NCBI RefSeq assembly: GCF_905220415.1
Contig: NC_059537.1
Span: forward strand, 8,501,622 to 8,565,621
Length of the DNA stretch: 64,000 nt
Source: Colias croceus
Taxonomy: Eukaryota; Arthropoda; Insecta; Lepidoptera; Pieridae
Direction: 5' to 3'
The number at the start of each line of letters is the position of its first letter. The first letter of the stretch is position 1. Positions 33,241-44,495 of this stretch are shown in pieces. Below the pieces are notes generated by a model. The model was not told where the DNA came from. It ran no database searches and saw only the letters and a program-made list of their open reading frames with translations. A program made the position numbers and the translations under genes.

Positions 33241-36200
33241 TTGTGGATCAATTTTATTTACAAGATTACTTGGTATACCACACAATTTACCAAATACAAG
33301 TTCATAAGGTGTATATTGTGTTTCACTATGAACCGTTGTATTATATCCAAAACACCAATATTGTAACCAAGAGCTCCAATTTTGAGTTTGGTTGTTAGTT
33401 TGAATCCTTAGAAACGCTCCCAATGTTTTGTGCGAGTTTTCTAAAGAACCAATACTTTCGTGGTGATATGCTGTTGATTGTATTTGCTTTACTTCTAACA
33501 ATCTACAAACATCTTTCATAGTTGCTGAAATGAACTCAGTACCTCTGTCAGTTGCAATCGTCTGTGGAATACCGTAACGTAAAATAAAATTATCAACGAA
33601 AGCACGAGCTACTGTGTCTGTTTCCTTATTTGGTATTGGGTATGCTTCCACGTATTTCGTCAACTCACATTGTAGTGTTAGTATATAGGCATTTCCATTA
33701 ACATCTCGTGTTATTGGACCAACTGTATCAAGAAATATTTTTTCAAAAGCTGAAGATGCAGTGCTAGTAATGCACATAGGTTGCTTCACTTGCTTATGAA
33801 ATTTCTGCTTTTGACATTGCTCACACTTATTCACAAAGTTATATATGTCATTGTCCATATTTGTCCAGTAGTAACGTTTCTTTATGTTATTCGTCATTCT
33901 TCTTATACCAGCATGTCCACTGCTTGGTAATATATGAAAATCATTTAGTATGACCTTTTTGTCATCCATATTTTCTATTTTTACTACACCTTTTAATATG
34001 CATATCCGTGGTCCTTGCCACTTATTTATATTTTTTACTTCCTGAGCTAGCTCTTTTATTAATTTTTCATTTCTTTCATTTTTTATTATGCATAATTCTT
34101 GAATATTTTCTTTGTTACAGAATTGTTCTAATTCTCTCACTGCGAAAGCTCGTTTCAACCATGATCTAGAATTAGGATTCATCGTAACCATATTCCTTGA
34201 AGGTGTATACATAAATGTTTTTTCTTTACTATGGACATTTTCTGAACATGTCTCGTTCTTCGTATATTCGTTAGTCTCCAAATTGAATTCTATCGAATTT
34301 TTTGTCCGTTTAAGTATTTCTACGACTCTTGGGTGATCAGTCCAATCGTCAGCTTTTTCATCGTTATCCTTCTTCTTATTTTCCATTTCATCCATCATTT
34401 TTCTTTGTTTTCTAGTCATAACCATGAGGCAATTGACTTTATTATTAATAGACTTTAGGTCGTCCGTTGTTAATACTATACGAGATAAAGCGTCTGCAGC
34501 GACATTATCTTTTCCTCGCGTGTATTCTATTACAAAATCGTATTCTTCTAAACATAGCCTGAATTTGGTAAGTCGACTCGATGGGTCTTTCATGTTGAAT
34601 AAGTATATCAATGGTCTATGATCTGTACAAATTTTGAACTTTCTTCCATAAATGTAAGGTCGAAAATATTTGATAGCCCATACAATTGCTAAAAGTTCCT
34701 TTTCTATCACAGGATAGTTTCTTTCAGCTTTGTTTAAAGTACGACTGGCATATGCTACTGGTCTTTTGTCTTGATTTGATAAAACAGCTCCAATCGCTAA
34801 CCCTGAAGCGTCTGTATGAATAATGAACTCATTACTTTCTTCAAAATTTGGATATTGCAATAAAGGCGGGTTACATAGTGTATGTTTTAAAGTTTCAAAA
34901 GAATTTTGACAATCTGTAGTCCAATTGAAGTTAACATTTTTTCTGGTTAAATTATTTAAACTTGCTGTAATGTTTGCAAAATTTGGTATGAACTTTCTAT
35001 AATAATTGGCAAACGCAACAAACCTTTTGACTTCATCTGCGTTTTTAGGAGTTGGATAATTTTGCATGACTTTAATCTTTTCTGGATCTGGTCTTATACC
35101 TTCTGGTGTAACGATGTGACCTAGGTACAAAAGATCTTTTTTCAAAAAATTACATTTTAATGGGTTTAATTTCATATTTACTTTTCTTAAACGTGAGAAT
35201 ACATCAATAAGATTTTTATTATGCTGATTTAAATTTCTTCCCATCACAATAATATCATCCAGGTAGACTATGCATTTTTCATAATTTAATCCTGATAATG
35301 CAATTGTCATCGCTCTACTGAATGCGCTAGGGCTTGTTTTTAGACCCATTGGTAATCGTTTCATTTGATAATGTTTATCAGCTACAAATGCTGTATATTT
35401 TCGGCTTTCTGCATCTAATTTCATTTGATAATAGCCCTGATTGAGATCTAAGTGACTAAAATACATAGCTCCTGATAAAGAGTCCAATATTTCGGTAATA
35501 TTTGGCAATGGGAACTTATCGTCTTTGATACAATCATTTAGTTTTCTGTAATCTAGTACAACTCTCCATTTCTTTTCACCATTTGCTCCCATTTTCTTAG
35601 GCACTATCAGTAATGGGCTGGACCATTCTGAAGTTGATTCCTCGATAATATCGTTGTCTATCATTTCCTGTATTTGTTTACTAATTTCCGCTTTCTGTGA
35701 ATGAGGTAGTCTGTAAGGTTTAGAGTAAACTGGATTGGTATTTTCTTTTAGGTGTATTTTCTGTTCGTATAAATTGCAAGTGTTCAGTCGATCACCCGAC
35801 AAGTGGAATATATCTGCAAACTTAGCACATATACTTGCAATACTTTTCTGTTCTTCTGTGTTCATGTTTTCTAGTTTCAGTAAATCGAATAACCTTTTAA
35901 CTCTTTCTCCATTGTTTGTTACTTCTTCAAATGTAAAGCATTCAAACTCGTCTAAAGGTATTATTTCGGGTGTGAAACAATGTAAAACTACTTCTGTTTC
36001 CCTAGTATTCATAATATGTATCGATATTTTTCCATTTCTGGCTTTATTCAAAGTATTAGCTATGAATACTCCATCACACACCTCTTTTGAAGTTATTACA
36101 CAGTTGCTAGTATGGTTCGTTTTTATATTAATTATTTTTTCACATCTGGGTGGCAGTTTTATGCTTGTTGTGTTTATATCTTCTGTTGAAAACATGTCTA

Positions 36201-36621
36201 TTGGTATTGTTGTATACTTTGAATCTGTTTGAAGCGTTAATGTTTGGTTTTCAAAATTTAGTAATGATTTGTATCTCGACAAAAAGTCTTGCCCGAGTAT
36301 ACCGTCAATGTTTAATGGTAACGTTTTAAATATATGAAATTTATGTTCAAATTTTTCATTTTTACATTTCAATGTTAATTTTGTATATCTGTCTGAGGTT
36401 ATTTTTCCACCAATGCCCTTAATTTGTGTTGTTTTTTGGGTAACTTTGTGTTTAGTATGTTGTATAGCAATATCTTTAATTATAGATAAGGATGCTCCAG
36501 TGTCTAATAGAAAATTTAGTTTTTTATGATTTATATAAAATTTTACTGAATTCATGTTGTTATAACTTAATACGAATTCATTATTGTCGAAAAAACCACT
36601 TCGGTATCGAGCTTTGCTCAT
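33232..36621 (-). CDS. Pol polyprotein of the LTR element: protease, RT, RNase H, integrase (C-terminus truncated)
   Basis: 1,129 residues. Protease active site LLDTGAS (Asp40). Reverse transcriptase about 300-500 with LDLNQGYYQ and the YLDD box at 453-456. RNase H about 598-715 with HTDAS, EKELLAIVWA and ADALSR. Integrase from about 890: zinc-binding H896, H903, C933, C936, and catalytic D965, D1025, E1061 (HHESIGSLENSHKT). All key residues are present. The frame stops soon after PYELVFGK, short of the usual integrase C-terminal domain, because foreign sequence joins there. Pol lies one base downstream of the gag frame (a +1 relationship), with an overlap of 41 bases around a T-run (GGTTTTTTCGAC). 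Confidence 0.92.
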   Translation of the reverse strand: MSKARYRSGFFDNNEFVLSYNNMNSVKFYINHKKLNFLLDTGASLSIIKDIAIQHTKHKVTQKTTQIKGIGGKITSDRYTKLTLKCKNEKFEHKFHIFKTLPLNIDGILGQDFLSRYKSLLNFENQTLTLQTDSKYTTIPIDMFSTEDINTTSIKLPPRCEKIINIKTNHTSNCVITSKEVCDGVFIANTLNKARNGKISIHIMNTRETEVVLHCFTPEIIPLDEFECFTFEEVTNNGERVKRLFDLLKLENMNTEEQKSIASICAKFADIFHLSGDRLNTCNLYEQKIHLKENTNPVYSKPYRLPHSQKAEISKQIQEMIDNDIIEESTSEWSSPLLIVPKKMGANGEKKWRVVLDYRKLNDCIKDDKFPLPNITEILDSLSGAMYFSHLDLNQGYYQMKLDAESRKYTAFVADKHYQMKRLPMGLKTSPSAFSRAMTIALSGLNYEKCIVYLDDIIVMGRNLNQHNKNLIDVFSRLRKVNMKLNPLKCNFLKKDLLYLGHIVTPEGIRPDPEKIKVMQNYPTPKNADEVKRFVAFANYYRKFIPNFANITASLNNLTRKNVNFNWTTDCQNSFETLKHTLCNPPLLQYPNFEESNEFIIHTDASGLAIGAVLSNQDKRPVAYASRTLNKAERNYPVIEKELLAIVWAIKYFRPYIYGRKFKICTDHRPLIYLFNMKDPSSRLTKFRLCLEEYDFVIEYTRGKDNVAADALSRIVLTTDDLKSINNKVNCLMVMTRKQRKMMDEMENKKKDNDEKADDWTDHPRVVEILKRTKNSIEFNLETNEYTKNETCSENVHSKEKTFMYTPSRNMVTMNPNSRSWLKRAFAVRELEQFCNKENIQELCIIKNERNEKLIKELAQEVKNINKWQGPRICILKGVVKIENMDDKKVILNDFHILPSSGHAGIRRMTNNIKKRYYWTNMDNDIYNFVNKCEQCQKQKFHKQVKQPMCITSTASSAFEKIFLDTVGPITRDVNGNAYILTLQCELTKYVEAYPIPNKETDTVARAFVDNFILRYGIPQTIATDRGTEFISATMKDVCRLLEVKQIQSTAYHHESIGSLENSHKTLGAFLRIQTNNQTQNWSSWLQYWCFGYNTTVHSETQYTPYELVFGKLCGIPSNLVNKIDPQCP

Positions 36622-37714
36622 CTTCGTCCTCTTCGTTTTGCGAACTTTGGGCCAAATTTACCTGCTGATGCTGGTTTCTGTTTTTATAAGTATATGGTTG
36701 AGTACTACGGGTATTTGATTTATTCCTTCCGTTTGTTTTACCTCGACCTCTTTGAAAATTCCCTTGATTCCTACCACATGAATAGTTGGTGAATGTATTC
36801 TTAAATTGTGTTTTTGGTGACCTTGAATTAGTATAGGAATATGATTTTCCACAGTGTCTAGATCCTTGGAGTCCCCGATGATAGGGTCTTCCTTTTGCAA
36901 AGAATACTTGGTCAGATGATGGAGAAGTCATCGTTACTTCCTCATCCTTTGCGCCTTGAATAGCGTCCTTTAACGAATTGTAATTTCGTGCAGCTATAAC
37001 AGTTTTCAATCTGTCATTCCGTAGACCATCGGCGAATTTATGTATTGCCTGTTTTTCATTTATGGATTTCAGAATACTGAACGTGTCTGAATTTCCTTTT
37101 GATTGTGAGATGGTAAGGTTAACAAACAGTTGCTCGAGCTCTGTTCCAAATTTATCTATCGACCGATTTCCTTGATAACAATTTAATAGTTTTTTCTGCA
37201 AAGCGATTTCTGACTTAGTAGTTAGGAGGTGCTTTTTCATGTCACTAACCATTTCTTCTACGCTACTATAGGTATCTTTTAATCTTAATTTCGCGTTTCG
37301 TGACAACCGTGTCTTGCAAACAAATTGAATAAGATTTGTAATACTTTCTTTTGAAATCATTGTCACATATAATTCAATAGCATCTATTAACTGTAGAGTG
37401 ACATTTTCTGTGTCGTCCATTACGGGCAACAGAGAAACTGCCGTTTTTAATTCAAATTCTGGTTTTGTCGACATGATTGTCATAAGATTTTTGATTTTAT
37501 CAAAAAGACTATCTATTTCTAATGTTACACTTAATTCTTCTACTTTAATTTCTACCACTTGTATATAGTTTTTATACTCCTTGTATATTTGTTTAGCTAC
37601 TTCGTATTTTTCGAATGCTGTTTCACTTTTAAGACGTTTAATTCCAAACTTAACTAAATATTGCTTAATTTCTAGCAAATCATTTAAATATTTTTGTAAT
37701 ATTATATTAGACAT
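36581..37714 (-). CDS. Gag-like protein of the LTR element
   Basis: 377 residues. The N-terminal two thirds is helical and charged, as in capsid-type Gag. The C-terminal part (about 275-360) is Arg/Gly/Asn/Gln-rich (GNFQRGRGKTNGRNK) and has no CCHC zinc knuckle, as in Gag of the 17.6/297 group. The last 15 residues are acidic then WFFRQ. It overlaps pol by 41 bases. Intact frame. Confidence 0.82.
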   Translation of the reverse strand: MSNIILQKYLNDLLEIKQYLVKFGIKRLKSETAFEKYEVAKQIYKEYKNYIQVVEIKVEELSVTLEIDSLFDKIKNLMTIMSTKPEFELKTAVSLLPVMDDTENVTLQLIDAIELYVTMISKESITNLIQFVCKTRLSRNAKLRLKDTYSSVEEMVSDMKKHLLTTKSEIALQKKLLNCYQGNRSIDKFGTELEQLFVNLTISQSKGNSDTFSILKSINEKQAIHKFADGLRNDRLKTVIAARNYNSLKDAIQGAKDEEVTMTSPSSDQVFFAKGRPYHRGLQGSRHCGKSYSYTNSRSPKTQFKNTFTNYSCGRNQGNFQRGRGKTNGRNKSNTRSTQPYTYKNRNQHQQVNLAQSSQNEEDEDEQSSIPKWFFRQ

Positions 37715-37934
37715 TTATGTTTATTATTATATATTTATATATATTATTTTTTTTAAACATAATTTTAACTAATATCTTAATTATATTTCTACATAAAGGA
37801 TAAACGTGATTAAATAAAAATAGATTAGAGAGAAAGGAAAAATTGCCACTTACAAGTATACTGCGAGTCACTGCACACACTAATTGCCACTTTTGAACTG
37901 GGTTTTCAAGTTGTGTTTTACTTTTTATATCCCT

Positions 37935-38192
37935 TTAAACCGAGGCGCGACGTGACTTCAAAACTATTTCCGTAGCTTGCCGCTGTATCTTCTTTGTAAG
38001 TCGCTTGTGCATCTTCTTGTAAACAAAATACGCCAATATTATTCCACAAATGACTGCTATTACCACGGTCAAATTGAACATAGTTTCTGATTTTTCCCAG
38101 GGTGCGATGTTGTTTGGTGCGTAGTTGTTCTGTCCGCTCTGTGTTATAAATACTTCTTCTTTTTCGACTTCTTTAGATTGCTGCTTGCCCAT
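37935..38192 (-). CDS. Small accessory ORF of the LTR element: predicted myristoylated single-pass membrane protein
   Basis: 85 codons between the LTR and gag. The N-terminus MGKQQSK fits an N-myristoylation signal (Gly2, Ser6). Residues 9-38 are acidic to polar. Residues 39-58 (FNLTVVIAVICGIILAYFVY) form one hydrophobic helix. The tail is strongly basic (KKMHKRLTKKIQR). A predicted lipid anchor, membrane helix and basic tail would suit membrane targeting or assembly, but no function is known to me. I have an impression of similar short ORFs in other insect Gypsy elements and cannot verify it. A potential splice donor (TTGTAAGT on the minus strand) lies in the gap before gag. Confidence 0.6.
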   Translation of the reverse strand: MGKQQSKEVEKEEVFITQSGQNNYAPNNIAPWEKSETMFNLTVVIAVICGIILAYFVYKKMHKRLTKKIQRQATEIVLKSRRASV

Positions 38193-38381
38193 TTTGTCTT
38201 TACCAATCTGCGTATGTAGAATCTCTTTCCTAACTTATTTTGTATAAAAATAATTCTCCAATTCGGTGTAATTCTCCATAATAATTTATTATGAAGCCTT
38301 CGGCTCTCCGTATGAAGATGAAACTCCGATTTCAGCGCCAAATAAGGAACGTAATTCTAGAACACTATTATCCGACGCGCT

Positions 38382-38400
38382 CGCACTGGCAGGGTCGCCA
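38382..38400 (-). promoter_or_regulatory. Putative primer-binding site
   Basis: Immediately after the LTR's CA, the minus strand reads TGGCGACCCTGCCAGTG. It starts with TGGCGACC like the tRNA-Arg-type primer sites of some Gypsy elements. The match beyond the first eight bases is uncertain. Confidence 0.5.
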
Positions 38401-38480
38401 TGTGATGTGTGGTGTGGTGAAGCCAGTGTATAACCAACCATCATTCGTTTTATTTCTCTCCACGCACACCACACATCACA
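38401..38480 (-). repeat. 5' LTR, only 80 bp, with 16-bp inverted ends
   Basis: TGTGATGTGTGGTGTG at one edge and CACACCACACATCACA at the other, TG...CA as in LTRs. It contains AATAAA on the minus strand. 80 bp is very short for a Gypsy LTR and 16-bp inverted ends are unusually long, so an internal deletion is possible. Confidence 0.65.
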
Positions 38481-38484
38481 ATGT

Positions 38485-39966
38485 ATGATATCTATTAACT
38501 ATACATCTATGTATTATTTATAGTATATTTATTAGTATTTTTTTTTATTGGTATTATATTACATAATTTTTGCGTATACTTTTTACCCACCTCCTTTTTC
38601 TATTATGTTATCACATCTTTAGTTGGTTGCCTGGAAGAAATCACTTATAAGTGATAAGGCCGCCATCTGTGCTGTGTCTTCTTTTAGTATAAGTTTTCTT
38701 TTTGTAATTTTTTTTGGCAGTACAATAAAGTATTTAAATAAATAAAAATAATTGAACATAAATTACTTCTCCGCATTTCAAATGTCATGAGCGATTATTT
38801 GGCGTAGATCTAATTATGTTGATGCCTAAATGTTATCGAAGCCGATAAAATGTAATGGCGCCGTCTAATTAGGTCTCAATTATGTTTACAACGATCGCTT
38901 ATTGATTCAACAAGACTTGCGCGTATGTATAAAATGAAAATTTTATCACTACATCAGTGTGAAGGTGATAATACTGGTCATTTTTTTTAAATATGCGCCG
39001 TTATAAAAATGATACGAACAGTTCAATTTCTCAGAATTGTACAGTAAAATTAAGTGGTTTTAAGTTGAAAATAGATTCCTTATAATTTATCTCCCATTAT
39101 GACTTTGATAGAAAAATCATCCACTATTCTGAGGGCGCCCATTTGGCCGATATCGTCTTCTTGACTTGACCAGTAAAATTCTAAAGGTTCAAATAAACAT
39201 AATCAAAAAGCAAAATCGAAGGTTTTCATTTAGAAAAAAAATAAGTCCCAAATATCATCGGATGACTTCTTGTGGCCGACCTTGAAGTTGTAGGTAATAT
39301 TTTGCTGTGTTAAACACATAATAACGCTTTATTATTCCAAACAATATTTGTCTCCGAAATTATATATTTTATTTAATTTACAAATTTATTGCGTCTAACT
39401 AAACCATATCTAGATAAATGACTATCTCACTCGAGATTGAGATTTCTTTGAATCGTTTGTGCTATTAGATAGCCGGTCCAACATTGAAACTTGAATATTA
39501 TCTAATACAATATGCTATGATATCATTGTCTTTGACGTCTATCCGCTTCGATTGATAAATGCTAGTAAATTGTTAAAATTAAAGGTTAAATAGCACGGCT
39601 TCAGCACGTGTCTGATCATTGTAATCTATCGATAAGATAGTTTAAATCCTTAGTCTGAAGTATTATTGTCGATTACGTTAATAACCATAGGTAGGTACTT
39701 TTTATTGGATCCAGCCGGTTGTCAAGTGATCTTATTATCATGAACATATTATAATCGAACTTTTATTATTCTAATAATTATAAACTAGCCAAAAATATAC
39801 AATAAGGATGTAGGGTACTTCCCCACCTCTTATTAGTTCAGAAGGTAGATTGGAAACAAGGTTTCTATCAGAAATGAAACTTCTTACAATGTACCTACTC
39901 CAATTTTTAGTAATTGTTTATTAAATATGCTAAACATAATTTATTTATATTTTCTTTCAAATTATT
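38485..39966. other. Intergenic or intronic; no gene seen
   Basis: AT-rich with no credible ORF, tRNA or clear repeat boundary. Confidence 0.4.
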
Positions 39967-40183
39967 AACCGACTTCAAAAAAGGAGGAGGTTATCAATTC
40001 GGCCGGTATGTTTTTTTTTATGTATGTACACCGATTACTCCGAGGTTTCTCAACCGATTTACGTGATTCCTTTTTTGTTCGATGCGGGATGGTGTCGAAT
40101 TGGTCCCATAAAAATTTTATTCGGATAGGCCCAGTAGTTTTTATTTTATGGGCATTTTTGCAAGTGAAAGTTTGAAGTCGGTT
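39967..40183. repeat. Dispersed-repeat-like segment with 13-bp inverted ends
   Basis: AACCGACTTCAAA at 39967-39979 and its exact complement TTTGAAGTCGGTT at 40171-40183. The interior includes AAAGGAGGAGG and CGGATAGGCCCAGTAGTTT, typical of retroelement-tail phrases. 217 bp. Family not determined. Confidence 0.55.
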
Positions 40184-43100
40184 GTTTTTAACGCAGTTAT
40201 CACTTGTTTTTTCATTATTTTTACTTATTTTTTCTTAACACAATTTTGTTTTTTTTTTCAATATTATTCAACCCATATTTCTTGTTGTTGTTCGTGATAA
40301 TCATTATCTAGGTTTTTAGGACCTTAACTTATGTACCACCTACCTAGAAGATAAAAAATAATTGCACGATAATAGTATCGTATCAGTCATTGTAACATTT
40401 TGAAAATATACAGTTTATCGTCCTTTTTCAATCTAACAGATAATCAGGCTTAACCTTAAAAGTGTTTTATGTTAGTATTATATCTAATAACATTGCTTTG
40501 ATACCAGTCAAAAAGACCTCCATATTTGCCCGACCTTCGACTACAAATTCAATTTCCGTTGCGTGCCTTTTTTCAATAAATTTGTGATTACTATGTTTAC
40601 ATAACCGATTGTGTGTATTTACTCAGGCTCCAACTATCTTCCGTTATGAAATACGGGAATGTACTGTCAAGGGGTGAGACTACAAAATAGTCGAGATGTC
40701 ATTTGCTGAGGATCTAGTTTGACTATTGTATATTTGCCTAAGTAATTATTATAATTTTTAGTCATAGACTAATAACGGTGATTTTTAACAAAAATCAATG
40801 TAATAATAGAGGAATAGGTTCTAGTTAAGAAAGTATTGCACTATTTATGTGTATCGCTCTCTAAAGCATGTAGTATTTTATAGAATGTTCTTAGTGTAGA
40901 TTTAACGACCGGCTAAAGAATTATGTTGGTAAAAAAAGTAGATAGCAACTAAATAAACTTTTTACTTATATTATATCACTATGCGTCAAATGTGTTTATA
41001 ATAAATTTTCTCAAAATAGATCTACAAACATTCACTCCTGCAAAGTTTATCCAGAGAATGTGAAACTTTAAGATATTCAAGTTACATTCCTCCAAGCTAA
41101 GGAAGAAATCGATGAAAATAAGTTAAATTTATCTGTAACTAGCTTCACCGAGACTTCGCTAAATTGCTAACCAGATTTTAAGAGGAAGCTGGAATTGGTT
41201 AAGTTAAATTGAAATAAAGTTGCGATTTCGACACGTTCTCAATGATTTAGTAATGAATTGGTGGAGAACGGGCCACGGGCCATGCGGGGCATTTAGAGAA
41301 CCGGGCACATTTCACAGTAACACATAGCGCCGCAGAGCGCTTAGCACGGAATTCGATTCAACTAATACTGCCTAATCCTGACCGGTGCACACAAATAGCA
41401 TGGTGTGCATTCTGAAAGGCCTTGCGCAATTGCAGCCGGTGATTGATGATAATCCCTCTGTATGAGCCGAGCCCCAACAATGCTCGTGCGTTGCTCTCCG
41501 CTCGCCGCTCTCCGGGACGCTCCTTGTTTTGCACTTGTCTCAATCAATTCGCTCATCGTCGTTGTTTATTGTCCAACCGATATCGAACCTTTTTCTTCCT
41601 TATTAATTGCTACATTATGGTTTTGTTTGTGTTTGTGTTGGTTATAGTTCCTTATAGACAGTGAACTTTGATACCACTGCGACTCGTGTTCATATCAGTT
41701 ATTATTTATTGCATAATATGATATCATTGTATTGCACTTATGTTTTAAGAATTTGTTATATAATTATTGAACTATAATAAATGAAGGCGGAATTATGATA
41801 TAAGATAAATAAGATACTTATGGATTTATAATGTATACCTAATTTTTAAGTAACATTCGAATATTCTGAAAAAAAACTGTACTTAGATATAATATATTCG
41901 CGTAAATAGAAACTCGCGAATGAATTTGATATAGTGCAACTTTGTAATGTGATAGTTGAAGTACCTGGGCGGGATTTACAATGCTTTTTACGATCACGAC
42001 TATCTGGAACCATCCCGCGGGAAAATCAAAAGAATTGCAATTGGTTTCAATTACGTTCAATTTAACTCAAATCTTAACGAGCATCTTTATGTACTAATAA
42101 ATATTATAAAGGTTTGTATATAACGGTTTTGGCCCAAACTGCCTTAAGCAAGGATTTTAATTACGTGAGGTGGCAAACGAAGCCACGTGTCGAAATAAAA
42201 TGAAAAATAGGTTGAATGATGAGTTAATAGAATAAAATATTGATTTCCAAAAATAATTAAAACGCCATATATAATAATATCAAGTTGCATGTTCATTGAA
42301 TTGTATAAAGTACCTAGCTTTAAAAAATTATGTAAATAACATCTTAGACACACCAATTTTTGGTTATCACCGGGCAATAGTATGAAATAGAACTAGTAAG
42401 TAATAGCAACACCGAGACTAGAAACGTTTTTAACACAAATCGCAACTAACAATTCTCACAGCGCAATAAAGGTCAAGCAAAACGACCATTCTATAAAAAA
42501 TACGGTAAGCGTAAAGTAAAGAGACCCAAAGCATCTACAATATGAAAGAAGATGGAAATAATTGCTGTAAAATTACACGAACCACGTTACACCGACGCAA
42601 TTTCTATAATCCTGCCAAAAATAAGCAACGTTATTCGGAATAAATCCCCGGCGGTTCCGGTGTAAAGCAGGCGAGCGGAATGGGGAGCGGAAGGTGCGCC
42701 TTCGGAAACAGGATGGTGTAAGATAAAGAGAACATTTCCTATAGCACGTCTTGGGAGATTTAGCAACATTCCGAGCCTCGTTCTTTTAATGTGCCGCCGG
42801 CTAAGTGTAATTCACAACCTTTTCTTGCTTATTTTTCGTTAACGTGTACTTTATTCTGGAAATGAACTCTTGAATTTAACGCGGCTTTAACTTGAGTTTT
42901 ATACGAGCGCAAAATTGCAGTATGATATAATACGGAAATTATTTCGACCCATGGAAACATATTTATATCAACTATAAGTTTTGAACGATTAAAGCAGATT
43001 AAAGGCTTTATGTTGAAGTTTTAAATTGTGTTTTTAAACTTAGTCTAATTATATTCATGCATACCTTGCTTATTACCTATTGGTGATAAACATTAAATTA

Positions 43101-43743
43101 ATATATGGAATTAATAACAACATGCGTGTATTCATTCCAACACAGATAAATGCAACGGTGTTGATATTGCAGATTAAATTGCGAATTACTAGTTGAATGC
43201 AATCGTTAATTAAATAAATTTTAATTGATACTTTATAAATACAGTTTTGTAATTAATTACGTGAAAAATAATTGATACTGCCTTATATTTTAACCTTTAT
43301 CTTGTTTTAGTCATAATATGTTTAAATTTACTAAAATAAAATATTAGGAAGTACCATAGTATAATCCGATTGACAGTAACATTTTTGATTCAATTAGATT
43401 TTTTGTTAATAAAACACAACACCAAAAAGTCACCTGTAATTGTTGCCCACTTGTTTCTCAAAGCATAATCCTGGGAACGTTAATAGCCAGTAATACGGCA
43501 ACCTATTACCAGATACAAATCTAGTTGGAATCCCTTAAGACCTTAGAGCACATGAGGTTTATTAACAGTTCTATTGGCTTAGAATATCACAGTGATATAC
43601 AGTGCTGGGATGTTACCTTCAATTGGTGCAAACTCGTGTATCTGTACCAACACGGACGTTATACTGTCGTGTATTCTGTTTATAATGTTCAAATAATAGA
43701 CAACAATGTGTTGCTATATCTGAACTGCTTTAATTTCATTTAA
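40184..43743. other. No gene supported; two GC-richer patches
   Basis: 41240-41560 and 42560-42790 are clearly GC-richer than their surroundings (CCGGGCACATTTC, CTCCGCTCGCCGCTCTCC, CCCCGGCGGTTCCGG). Overlapping short ORFs there lack known domains. They could be promoters, first exons or conserved non-coding DNA. The rest is AT-rich. Confidence 0.35.
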
Positions 43744-43926
43744 TCCATACTAATATTATAAACGCGAAAGTAACTCTGTCTGTCTGTCTGTTACTCGATC
43801 ACGCCTAAACTACTGAACCAATTTGCATGAAATTTGGTATGGAGATATTTTGATACCCGAGAAATGACATAGGCTACCTTTTATTGCGAAATATGTACCA
43901 CGGGCGAAGCCGGGGCGGACCACTAG
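43744..43926 (+). mobile_element. Non-autonomous Helitron
   Basis: Start TCCATACTAATATTATAAACG after A, GTCTGTCTGTCTG tract, end GGGGCGGACCACTAG then T. Nearly the reverse complement of 10972-11154. Confidence 0.85.
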
Positions 43927-44086
43927 TTACATATAAAATTCAAAGCTCAGTACCTAAAATACATCATTATAATAATTATAACAGCATGTTTTATACATGG
44001 AATATTATTTGTACTTAAGTATTATATTGTAAGTATTGTATTGTGTTGTGTAAATTAAGTCCCAGTAGCTTTCCTAAGTGTATAAT

Positions 44087-44487
44087 ATGTCGTGCCATAT
44101 CGTAGATTTGCTCATTTCATGAAATGGCCAACATAGTTTGATCAGATCGTTAAATCGTCAACGTTTCACGATTTGGTCATCGAAATTGGCCAGATCGTAT
44201 AAAATATAGGTTAGGTTAGGTTAGCTTAGACTTTAATAAACAACGCACGAGCCGAGCGAGCAAAGCGAGCGTGCCGCGGCAGCGGCCGGCGAGTGCCAGC
44301 AGCGAATCGCTTTTTAAAAAAGAAACAAAAATGGTCGCATTTCGTGAAATGGCCATCCACGTTTGGCCAGATCGACGATCTGGCCAAATGTGGATGACCA
44401 AATCGTGAAACGTTGACGATTTAACGATCTGGCCAAACTAAATTGGCCATTTCATGAAATGAGCAAATCTACGATATGGCACGACAT
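44087..44487. mobile_element. Fold-back element with 44-bp perfect inverted ends and internal hairpin
   Basis: 44087-44130 and 44444-44487 are exact complements (ATGTCGTGCCATATCGTAG...). Inside, a stem around GGCCAGATCG-A-CGATCTGGCC (centred near 44376), GC-rich sequence at 44245-44310 and three TTAGG-like repeats (about 44208-44221) occur. No ORF. The motif GGCCAGATCG recurs several times in the element. Confidence 0.75.
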
Positions 44488-44495
44488 TTATATAA

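Larger units (their letters stand above)
33210..38480 (-). mobile_element. Ty3/Gypsy retrotransposon (17.6/297-like) with abnormal termini
   Basis: Order on the minus strand: 80-bp LTR, primer-binding-like site, small accessory ORF, gag, pol. It is flanked by a 4-bp repeat, ATGT (33206-33209 and 38481-38484). There is no second LTR: the 3' side ends after the integrase gene with a 15-base piece copied from gag and about 19 bases of LTR terminus. No polypurine tract is visible at that end. Confidence 0.85.

Noticed and set aside
35735..36232. 165-codon plus-strand ORF
   Set aside because: Antisense shadow of the pol gene of the LTR element.
44208..44221. Telomeric TTAGG repeat array
   Set aside because: Only about three units, inside a fold-back element.
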